A stretch of DNA of 64,000 bases, taken from positions 29,688,768 to 29,752,767 of the forward strand of contig NC_064831.1 of NCBI RefSeq assembly GCF_024166365.1, given 5' to 3'. This document shows positions 62,301 to 64,000 of the stretch, piece by piece. The position numbers were made by a program, and so were the translations under genes. The notes under the pieces were generated by a model that had not been told where the DNA came from, searched no databases, and saw only the letters and a list, made by a program, of their open reading frames with translations. This DNA is from Elephas maximus indicus (taxonomy: Eukaryota; Chordata; Mammalia; Proboscidea; Elephantidae). Numbering within the stretch: position 1 is the stretch's first letter; each line of letters starts with the position of its first letter.

Positions 62301-63370
62301 AGGGCTTTCAACGGCGGATCTTTCCAAAGCGGATCACTGGGACTTTCTTCCAAGGCACCTCTGGGCAGACCCGAACCTCCAATCTCTGGGTTAGCAGCTA
62401 AGTGTATTAACCTTCGCATCACGCAGAATATTAAGGAGTCTTAGTTAAAATGCAAGGAGCCTTGGTGGTGCAACGGTTAAGTGCTTGGCTAACCAAAAGG
62501 TTGGTGGTTCAAACCCACCCACCAACTCTGGAGGAGAAAGACCTGGTGATCTGCTTCCATAAAGATGAGAGCCATGAAAACTCTATGGTGCACACTGACA
62601 CAAACGGAAGAATATAACCAATCTCACCGAACATTATGTGTAGAAATTGTTGTGCACAGTCACCAAAGATACAATCAGATACTAAAAAAGAAAACCCTAT
62701 CAGGCAGGGCAGAGAAGTAAGTAAGCGTGTGCATGCGCACTCTGGCTTTCTTTGTGACAACAGCAGGTGACAGGCAGAGAGAAATGCACCGCCCCTCTTT
62801 GAGAAGTGAGCATACCCTCCCCACTGTACAAGGCAAGAGCCTGAGGTGGCCTCTCTGCTCAGCCACTGTCTCTCCCTATCATGCAACCAGCCTCATCCAT
62901 AAAGGCCTGATTGAGACATAAACACTAACTATTAGCTACAGGGGGTCCCTGGGAGGTGAGAACAGTTAAGTACCCAGCTACTAACTGAAACACCAGCAGT
63001 TCAAACCCACCCAGTGGCACCAAGGAAGAAAGACCTGGCAATCAGCTTCCATGAAGATTACAGGCAGGAAAACCCTATGGAGCAATGCTACTCTGTGACA
63101 CATGGGGTCACCATGAATTGGAACTGACTGGACAGCAACAGGTTTGGTTTCTGGTTTATCTGCTAGAGATTGCGTATTCTCAAGAGAAAGAATCAGACAA
63201 GTCAGCGAGAAGAAGCAGAATCCACAACAAAGACACACTTACCTGATTAGTATGAGTGAGGTTACTTTCCCATAGTCGGCTGGTGTGAAAACTACACCAA
63301 CCCTTCTCATCTCTAAAGGCTGCAGGTGTAAGTGGAGGATGCCAAGGCTGGAGTCCTCAGAATGCACACC
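17107..63370 (-). CDS. TMEM131: TMEM131, C-terminal half (16 exons, 944 codons plus stop)
   Basis: This is the 3' half of the gene for transmembrane protein 131. The family is known to recruit collagen and other cargo in the ER through luminal domains and to engage the TRAPPIII subunit TRAPPC8 through its cytoplasmic tail. The conceptual join of 16 exons is 2835 nt including the stop. Numbering here starts at the first residue in the window. Residues 1-208 are luminal, with sequons at N45, N145 and N182. About 209-226 form a hydrophobic helix ([18 protein letters not shown]). From 227 to 944 is a polar, lysine- and serine-rich cytoplasmic tail ending in GYCGNV. Human TMEM131 is about 1.88 k residues, so roughly half is present. 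All introns are GT-AG and phases agree throughout. Identification rests on recognising long collinear matches to human TMEM131. The paralogue TMEM131L is excluded because the tail matches TMEM131 specifically. The remaining exons lie beyond 64000. Confidence 0.97.
17506..17718 (-). repeat. AfroSINE-type SINE, long form, in intron O-P
   Basis: 'gttgttgttaggtgccatca' tail through 'cttgcaccacccaaggtttt'. This copy keeps the GTT-repeat (AAC on the minus strand) tail. Confidence 0.88.
18344..18483 (-). CDS. TMEM131: TMEM131 exon O (tail)
   Basis: A 140-nt exon encoding residues 807-853: [20 protein letters not shown], then [20 protein letters not shown] and SFINSP. It is aromatic- and proline-rich and closely similar to human. 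Acceptor TTTGTAG, donor CCG|GTCAGT. It ends in phase 0. Confidence 0.95.
19020..19190 (+). repeat. AfroSINE-type SINE, short form, in intron N-O
   Basis: 'gggagccctggtggtacaga' through 'gttggaatcgactggacggc' and a TTTGG tail. Confidence 0.9.
19754..19842 (-). CDS. TMEM131: TMEM131 exon N (tail; NAGNAG acceptor)
   Basis: Encodes residues 777-806 plus one base, [20 protein letters not shown] then LNDYNAFPE. The acceptor is a tandem TAGCAG. Use of the distal CAG starts the exon at 19842 and gives HNSFIDW, as in human. Use of the proximal TAG starts it at 19845 and inserts one serine (HNSSFIDW). Both choices keep frame. The donor is GAAG|GTAAAA. Confidence 0.94.
20210..20440 (-). repeat. hAT-Charlie-like fragment, in intron M-N
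   Basis: Words such as 'aagaatcacctggggagctt' and 'tagattctgattcagtgtat' are typical of MER5/MER20-type elements. The boundaries and the orientation given are uncertain. Confidence 0.5.
21153..21273 (-). CDS. TMEM131: TMEM131 exon M (tail)
   Basis: A 121-nt exon encoding residues 737-776 plus two bases: [20 protein letters not shown] then [19 protein letters not shown]. Acceptor TTCTGTAG, donor ATAG|GTATAG. It feeds the tandem acceptor of exon N. Confidence 0.95.
21572..21740 (+). repeat. AfroSINE-type SINE, short form, in intron L-M
   Basis: 'gagccctggtgccgcagtgg' through 'cagaactgactcaatggcat', tail TTTGGTTTGG. Confidence 0.92.
22195..22450 (+). mobile_element. Retroviral 5' LTR remnant
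   Basis: Collinear with the 3' LTR at 24715-25000. Both have a 'gtctccctttggagcaag' or 'gtctccctctgaagcaaa' block, a 'ctgctcatt' block and a following 'gagttccctaagc' or 'gggttcctacact' block. After 22450 the match fades. Confidence 0.65.
22800..24420 (+). mobile_element. Endogenous retrovirus internal remnant (integrase-like and envelope-like pieces)
   Basis: At about 22970-23330 the three-frame reading gives a zinc-binding-like HH..CC arrangement followed by the start of a retroviral integrase core (a 'TGPL..' and 'DTF' type landmark), broken by stops. At about 24150-24400 the reading resembles a retroviral envelope transmembrane subunit: a leucine- and aspartate-rich segment, a glycine turn, a cysteine loop and a tryptophan-containing segment. 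The frame changes near 24300. Gag, protease and most reverse transcriptase are absent. No intact gene exists here. Confidence 0.7.
24715..25138 (+). mobile_element. Retroviral 3' LTR remnant
   Basis: About 424 bp, beginning near 'tgactttgttccaaactatt' and ending '..tttttgaca'. It is related both to the 5' LTR remnant and to the solo LTR piece at 10486-10734. Confidence 0.68.
25139..26387. other. Intron L-M, purine-rich, no gene seen
   Basis: Long A/G-rich plus strand ('agagagataacgatggctta', 'agaggagaccggagg' style), probably an old interspersed repeat of MER or L2 type. No frame of interest. Confidence 0.4.
26388..26583 (-). repeat. AfroSINE-type SINE, long form
   Basis: Reverse copy, 'ggttgagtctgtttccaact' through 'actgtgccaccagggctcca'. 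Confidence 0.88.
26599..26752 (-). repeat. AfroSINE-type SINE, short form
   Basis: Reverse copy after a 14-nt A-run, ending 'actataccacccgggtttcc'. Confidence 0.88.
26975..28315 (-). mobile_element. RTE-clade LINE: endonuclease part joined to the 3' end
   Basis: Minus-strand reading starts with an apurinic endonuclease N-terminus ([11 protein letters not shown] and [10 protein letters not shown] near 28100-28230). It continues with GDLNGEVGS near 27790 and [13 protein letters not shown] near 27380, then jumps near 27200 directly to the 3'-terminal block with the AAC-repeat tail near 26980. The reverse transcriptase is missing, so this is an internally deleted copy. A SINE at 27486-27643 interrupts it. 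Confidence 0.85.
27486..27643 (-). repeat. AfroSINE-type SINE inside the RTE element
   Basis: 'aaacccaatgccgtcaagtg' through 'actatgccgccagggtttct'. RTE endonuclease coding resumes on both sides, so the SINE came later. Confidence 0.9.
28430..28582 (-). repeat. AfroSINE-type SINE, short form
   Basis: Reverse copy, 'aaatctgttgccatcgggtt' through 'agtacaccaccagggctcct'. Confidence 0.88.
28796..29417 (+). mobile_element. RTE-clade LINE, 3' coding part and tail
   Basis: Plus-strand reading gives RTE C-terminal segments, including a 91-codon open frame at 29115-29390 with [20 protein letters not shown], typical of the region after reverse transcriptase in BovB/RTE elements. It ends in 'cctaaaaacaacaacagt'. 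Upstream pieces at 28800-29050 are out of frame. Confidence 0.87.
29695..29740. repeat. Short GA-rich simple repeat
   Basis: 'gacaaagagagagagagaga'-type tract in intron L-M. Confidence 0.7.
30381..30463 (-). CDS. TMEM131: TMEM131 exon L (tail)
   Basis: An 83-nt exon encoding residues 709-736 plus one base: [20 protein letters not shown] then AGVEENE. Human TMEM131 has the recognisable counterpart LPQYAEPSCPSLP. Acceptor CTCCACAG, donor GAAG|GTGAGG. It is followed by the 9.1-kb intron that holds the retroviral remnant. Confidence 0.95.
31317..31395 (-). CDS. TMEM131: TMEM131 exon K (tail)
   Basis: A 79-nt exon encoding residues 683-708 plus two bases: [20 protein letters not shown] then NICNP. 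Acceptor ACGCAG, donor CCCAT|GTAAGT. The phase of 2 at both ends matches exons J and L. Confidence 0.95.
31805..31990 (-). CDS. TMEM131: TMEM131 exon J (serine-rich WGSW segment)
   Basis: Encodes residues 621-682 plus one base. After [14 protein letters not shown] comes a low-complexity acidic and serine run ([12 protein letters not shown]), then the [22 protein letters not shown] motif that is highly conserved in the family, and then QHFLPAG. This part of the tail is a reasonable place for partner binding or phosphorylation, which is an inference. The acceptor is CTTCCCCTAG and the donor GCCG|GTGAGT. The 186-nt length preserves frame. Confidence 0.96.
32257..32364 (-). repeat. AfroSINE-type SINE with internal deletion, in intron I-J
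   Basis: The tail 'aaacccattgccttcaagtc' is joined directly to 'aaggagtggctggtggagtc', so about 50 bp of the middle is missing. Confidence 0.85.
32995..33413 (+). mobile_element. RTE-clade LINE, 3' part
   Basis: Open frames carry [16 protein letters not shown] and [20 protein letters not shown], the C-terminal RTE landmarks. It ends near 'ctaacaacacagg'. It has frameshifts and lies in intron I-J. Confidence 0.85.
33622..33785 (-). CDS. TMEM131: TMEM131 exon I (tail)
   Basis: Encodes residues 566-620 plus one base, including [20 protein letters not shown] and [19 protein letters not shown]. It is acidic and serine-rich. The acceptor is GCTATTCCAG and the donor GGCAG|GTAGGT. The frame stays open into the preceding intron, but the match to TMEM131 begins exactly at the acceptor. 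Confidence 0.95.
34332..34497 (+). repeat. AfroSINE-type SINE, short form, in intron H-I
   Basis: 'gagctctggtggtgtggtgg' through 'gtcggaactgactggacggc'. Confidence 0.9.
35838..35892. repeat. 24-bp direct duplication
   Basis: The unit 'tgtggctctgcccctcacaaactc' occurs twice in direct succession, followed by a third partial start. Confidence 0.85.
36444..36568 (-). CDS. TMEM131: TMEM131 exon H (lysine-rich tail)
   Basis: Encodes residues 525-565 plus two bases, [16 protein letters not shown] followed by [19 protein letters not shown]. The exon is strongly basic. It has no start codon in frame and is found only by its match to the human protein and by its splice sites (acceptor CTCTTTAG, donor TCAAG|GTATGT). 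Length is 125 nt. Confidence 0.95.
37194..37352 (+). repeat. AfroSINE-type SINE, short form, in intron G-H
   Basis: 'gagccctggtggcacagtgg' through 'cagaatcaacttgatgacac' with a TTTGG tail. Confidence 0.93.
37996..38187 (-). repeat. AfroSINE-type SINE, long form, in intron G-H
   Basis: 'gttgttgtcagttgccatca' through 'tgtttgcaccacccagggac'. Confidence 0.87.
38379..38572 (-). repeat. AfroSINE-type SINE, long form, in intron G-H
   Basis: 'cgttgccgatgagtcaactc' through 'ccactgcgccagcaggacgc', preceded by a short GT run. Confidence 0.87.
38573..40127. other. Intron G-H, no element recognised
   Basis: No coding exon is expected here because exons G and H join in phase. The 121- and 95-codon open frames at 39222-39587 and 38892-39179 match nothing I know. 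Confidence 0.4.
40128..40338 (-). repeat. AfroSINE-type SINE, long form, diverged
   Basis: 'attgccattgagtctacttt' through 'tcttcaccacttagggactc'. Confidence 0.8.
40345..40490 (-). repeat. MIR-like repeat
   Basis: 'aggcaagttacttagcctct' followed by 'tgtgcctcagttt', the classic MIR core. The orientation given is tentative. Confidence 0.65.
41183..41385 (+). repeat. AfroSINE-type SINE, long form
   Basis: 'ggagcctggtggcacagtgg' through 'gtttgacggcacctaacagc', with the same AAC-repeat end as the RTE copies. Confidence 0.92.
41585..41930 (+). repeat. Old interspersed repeat
   Basis: 'ttggaaacaaccttagtatc' and 'atggaatggtatgtaattat' are words of a common ancient mammalian repeat. Family not assigned. 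Confidence 0.45.
42346..43127. repeat. Minisatellite, 10 units of 77 or 81 bp, in intron G-H
   Basis: Units start at 42346, 42423, 42500, 42577, 42654, 42735, 42816, 42893, 42970 and 43051. Seven are 77 bp. Three (42654, 42735, 42970) have a 4-bp 'acag' or 'atag' insertion making 81 bp. The unit begins 'ttaggtgcagatgtctgccc' and contains 'gaggtcaaggtct'. The last unit is the most diverged. Stop-free frames cross it in every phase, which is expected for such a repeat and is not evidence of coding. Confidence 0.95.
43667..43868 (+). repeat. AfroSINE-type SINE, long form
   Basis: 'ggctgggaacacaccaaatg' through 'gagatgaccggatggcagct'. Confidence 0.85.
44462..44680 (+). repeat. MIR-like repeat
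   Basis: 'cacaaccctatgaggtaggt', 'ccccattttacaaaagaaga' and 'aagtaacttgcccaatgtta' are the MIR core in order. Confidence 0.8.
45840..47340. other. Intron G-H, AT-rich, probably old L1/L2 fragments
   Basis: Low-complexity T-rich sequence with L1-like wording near 46500-47250 and an A-run at 47313-47331. No exon fits. Confidence 0.4.
47961..48112 (-). CDS. TMEM131: TMEM131 exon G (tail)
   Basis: Encodes residues 474-524, beginning [19 protein letters not shown] and ending EKQDVPPAE. It is flanked by the two largest introns at this end, 8.4 kb upstream and 11.4 kb downstream. The acceptor is TTTATTCAAG, after a T-rich but interrupted tract, and the donor is the weak GAG|GTCTGT. Phase 2 in and phase 0 out fit both neighbours. 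Confidence 0.93.
49318..49488 (-). repeat. AfroSINE-type SINE, short form, in intron F-G
   Basis: 'aagccaaacccattgccatc' through 'ccactccacgaccagggctc'. Confidence 0.92.
49806..50008 (+). repeat. AfroSINE-type SINE, long form
   Basis: 'gtccctgggtggtacaaacg' through 'cagaatctacttgatggcag'. Confidence 0.9.
50022..50196 (+). repeat. AfroSINE-type SINE, long form
   Basis: 'ggacccctggtggtacagta' through 'gtcggaatcaacttgatggc'. It stands head-to-tail with the previous copy. Confidence 0.9.
51613..51636 (+). other. Predicted G-quadruplex with one-base loops
   Basis: G5-C-G4-T-G6-A-G6. All three loops are a single base. The G-rich strand is the template strand for TMEM131 transcription. Confidence 0.85.
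52530..53187. mobile_element. GC-rich island flanked by a short inverted repeat
   Basis: 'actcctcactta' near 52530 has its exact reverse complement 'taagtgaggagt' near 53175. The flanks inside are AT-rich, while about 52600-53100 is strongly GC-rich and open in several frames on both strands (171 codons at 52534-53049 on the minus strand, 115 at 52671-53018 on plus). A DNA transposon with captured or unrelated filler is possible. No transposase is recognised and no clear target duplication is seen. Confidence 0.4.
53640..53757 (+). repeat. RTE LINE 3' end fragment
   Basis: 'ggacagcacaggactgagca' and 'tcttgtttcactgtgcgtgg' followed by 'gtcaccatgagt' match the RTE terminal block. Confidence 0.65.
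53831..55190. repeat. Minisatellite, 17 units of exactly 80 bp, in intron F-G
   Basis: Units start every 80 bp from 53831 to 55111 with no insertion or deletion in 1360 bp. Variation is only by substitution, mostly C/T or G/A at CpG sites. Each unit starts 'ttcaaccacgtcagtgtgtt' (the first has 'gtcaaccacg') and ends 'gggtggggcatttcacag'. CCACGTCA is present in 17 of 17 units. The facing site is TGACGTGG in units 1, 2, 6, 9, 11 and 12, TGACGCGG in eight, TGATGCGG in two and TGACACGG in one. No spacer sequence exists between units. Confidence 0.98.
53831..55190. promoter_or_regulatory. Arrayed UPRE/CRE-like motifs (candidate)
   Basis: TGACGTGG is the established core of the unfolded-protein-response element bound by XBP1 and ATF6, and it contains the TGACG half-site of CREB/ATF factors. 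The array offers 17 copies on the minus strand and 6 perfect copies on the plus strand, spaced 8 bp apart within a unit. Another CCACGTCA lies just outside at 53817-53824. Regulatory activity is an inference from motif density only. Confidence 0.35.
56478..57103 (-). CDS. TMEM131: TMEM131 exon F (large cytoplasmic-tail exon)
   Basis: The largest exon in the window at 626 nt, encoding residues 265-473 plus one base. It begins [18 protein letters not shown] and includes the basic stretch [15 protein letters not shown]. No folded domain is recognised. The composition (Ser, Thr, Lys, Asn, Glu) suggests a disordered cytosolic tail. The acceptor is TTAAATTCAG and the donor AACG|GTAATC. The reading frame also runs open into both flanking introns, so the ends were set by the splice sites and by phase. 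Confidence 0.96.
57468..57617 (-). CDS. TMEM131: TMEM131 exon E (second half of the membrane helix, start of the tail)
   Basis: Encodes residues 215-264 plus two bases. It starts [19 protein letters not shown], the C-terminal half of the transmembrane helix, followed by MKTRQRQ, whose positive charge places the following tail in the cytosol. It ends [11 protein letters not shown]. Acceptor TTCCTCAG, donor CACAA|GTAAGG. The exon is 150 nt, so skipping it would keep frame but remove half of the anchor. Confidence 0.96.
58209..58394 (-). CDS. TMEM131: TMEM131 exon D (luminal stalk and first half of the membrane helix)
   Basis: Encodes residues 153-214 plus two bases, from [14 protein letters not shown] to [11 protein letters not shown]182-V-T is a sequon just before the membrane. 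The hydrophobic run starts after W207-R208 and is continued by exon E, so the splice junction cuts the helix. It is 186 nt, a multiple of three. The acceptor is TTGCCAG and the donor CAG|GTAACC. Confidence 0.96.
58597..58783 (-). CDS. TMEM131: TMEM131 exon C (luminal)
   Basis: Encodes residues 91-152 plus two bases, including [20 protein letters not shown] and [14 protein letters not shown]145-T-S147 is a sequon. The two cysteines could form a luminal disulfide, which is an inference. The acceptor is CCCCACTAG and the donor GT|GTAAGT. The intron that follows is only 202 bp, the shortest in the window. Confidence 0.96.
58823..58870 (-). repeat. AfroSINE-type SINE, tail fragment, in intron B-C
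   Basis: 'aacttgttgccattgagtca' and 'attccaacccatagg' only. Confidence 0.8.
59256..59600 (+). repeat. AfroSINE-type SINE, long form, interrupted
   Basis: The head 'gagccctggtggcacaaatg' plus 'gtta' stops at 59283. The SINE resumes at 59427 with 'agtgcttggctgctaaccga'. The gap holds the insert described separately. Confidence 0.9.
59284..59426. mobile_element. TA-flanked insert inside a SINE (candidate MITE)
   Basis: About 143 bp between TA dinucleotides (59282-59283 and 59425-59426), interrupting the SINE at a definable position. The ends form an imperfect inverted repeat: TACTGCATTTTTATGCAAAT against TACTATATTTTCCCACGAAT, 13 of 20 matching. It carries no coding sequence. The TA duplication and size fit a non-autonomous Tc1/mariner-type element. 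Confidence 0.55.
60235..60440 (+). repeat. Old hAT-Charlie-like DNA transposon fragment, in intron B-C
   Basis: 'agccactagatacatgtggc' with 'cgcatgtggctggagtactg' further on resembles MER-type non-autonomous hAT elements. The family and orientation are not assigned with confidence. Confidence 0.5.
60735..60877 (-). CDS. TMEM131: TMEM131 exon B (luminal)
   Basis: Encodes residues 43-90 plus one base. It contains [20 protein letters not shown] and a glycine-rich loop ([13 protein letters not shown]). N45-L-T47 is a consensus N-glycosylation sequon, consistent with a luminal location. The acceptor is CATGATAG and the donor CGAC|GTGAGT. Length is 143 nt. Confidence 0.96.
61771..61925 (+). repeat. 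AfroSINE-type SINE, short form, in intron A-B
   Basis: 'gaaaccctggtggcatagtg' through 'cagaatcgacttgacggcag'. Confidence 0.93.
62233..62430 (-). repeat. AfroSINE-type SINE, long form, diverged
   Basis: 'ccagtggccgtggagtcaat' through 'ttaaccttcgcatcacgcag'. Confidence 0.8.
62455..62610 (+). repeat. AfroSINE-type SINE, 3'-truncated
   Basis: 'aggagccttggtggtgcaac' through 'aaaactctatggtgcacact'. The common tail is missing. Confidence 0.85.
62942..63148 (+). repeat. AfroSINE-type SINE, long form, 95 bp from exon A
   Basis: 'gggtccctgggaggtgagaa' through 'gaattggaactgactggaca' with a TTTGG tail. It lies just inside intron A-B, downstream of the exon A donor. Confidence 0.92.
63243..63370 (-). 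CDS. TMEM131: TMEM131 exon A (first coding exon in the window)
   Basis: Encodes residues 1-42 and two bases of codon 43, beginning [20 protein letters not shown]. The acceptor is TTTGCAG and the donor is a near-perfect CAG|GTAAGT. The run [19 protein letters not shown] has the alternating hydrophobic pattern of a luminal Ig-like or MSP-like beta sandwich, as expected for the ER-facing part of the protein. It is 128 nt long, begins in phase 0 and ends in phase 2. Confidence 0.96.
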
Positions 63371-64000
63371 CTGCAAATTATTAATAAACACAATTAAACA
63401 AATCCCGTAAGGCAGGCGTCCATCTCCATTAAGTGCATCTTAGAGCACAAACACTATTACTCTTCTTTTAATGTCTAGATTTGATCCTAATCAACCTGTT
63501 GAACTTGTTTATCCTGAAAGTTCACACCAACAAACAGTTCCTAAGCCATAGCTGAGTCTCAGCGGCAGAGGCTGCAGGATGAGCAGACAGAGACGTCAGA
63601 AAGATCTGCTTTCTGTCTGCAATGGCAGCTGGGGTTAGACGCCTTCTATGCAAACATGCTCTGGGTGTAAAACGTCAATAAAAAAACAAACTAAATTACC
63701 TCTGACAAGACCACCCACCCACTGCAGGGCAACCCTAAAATCTCTTTAATGCTGAAATAAAGTTTAAACAGAAATCGTCTTTATTAAGAGTCTCCTCAGC
63801 GAGGAGAAAGATACCTGTATTTACTCACATGTTCCTTTATTTGCTCCAAGATTTCTAACTTCCTCTAATTGAATCTTGTATTCTAAATTTAATATTCAAG
63901 TGTTCATTTCACTGCTTTCCTGTAACTGCAAAGGGTTCACTGATTCTTTAGAGCTACAAAGCTGTAATCACATAATCTTTCCTATAGTTTCGATTTTTAA
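63371..64000. other. Intron upstream of exon A, no element recognised
   Basis: AT-rich, no repeat family or exon seen. The next exon upstream must end in phase 0 and lies beyond the window. Confidence 0.6.

Overview
The window is mammalian nuclear DNA, almost certainly from a proboscidean or a close afrotherian relative. It is full of tRNA-derived SINEs with the shared tail 'cgctatgagtcggaatcgac' (AfroSINE type), RTE-clade LINE pieces of the kind known from elephant, and L1. There are no bacterial features.

One protein-coding gene is present. Sixteen coding exons on the minus strand, from 63370 down to 17107, encode the C-terminal 944 residues of TMEM131. This is an ER membrane protein whose family promotes assembly and secretion of collagen and other cargo. 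All 15 internal junctions are GT-AG, every codon phase joins exactly, and no exon has a stop, so this is the functional gene and not a pseudogene. The first exons encode luminal beta-rich segments with N-glycosylation sequons. The last transmembrane helix straddles one splice junction. Ten and a half exons then encode a long serine-rich cytoplasmic tail. The exons for the N-terminal half (signal peptide, PapD-like domain) lie beyond the right edge.

Layout by position: 1-2090, intergenic repeats including a SINE with a tRNA-Gly-like head. 2092-9672, an antisense L1 with a younger L1 nested inside it. 9673-16200, intergenic SINEs, an RTE tail and a solo-LTR-like piece. 16220-17106, the TMEM131 3' UTR. 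17107-31990, nine exons (P to J), with a decayed endogenous retrovirus and RTE fragments in the 9.1-kb intron. 33622-48112, three exons, with a 10-copy 77/81-bp minisatellite in the 11.4-kb intron. 48113-56477, an intron with an extreme G-run, a GC-rich island with short terminal inverted repeats, and a 17-copy, indel-free 80-bp minisatellite. 56478-63370, the six exons covering the tail start, membrane helix and luminal part. 63371-64000, intron.

The most unusual item is the 80-bp array at 53831-55190. Every unit carries CCACGTCA, the reverse complement of the TGACGTGG unfolded-protein-response element core, and six units carry both sites as a perfect inverted pair. It lies inside a gene for an ER secretory factor. 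Function is untested.
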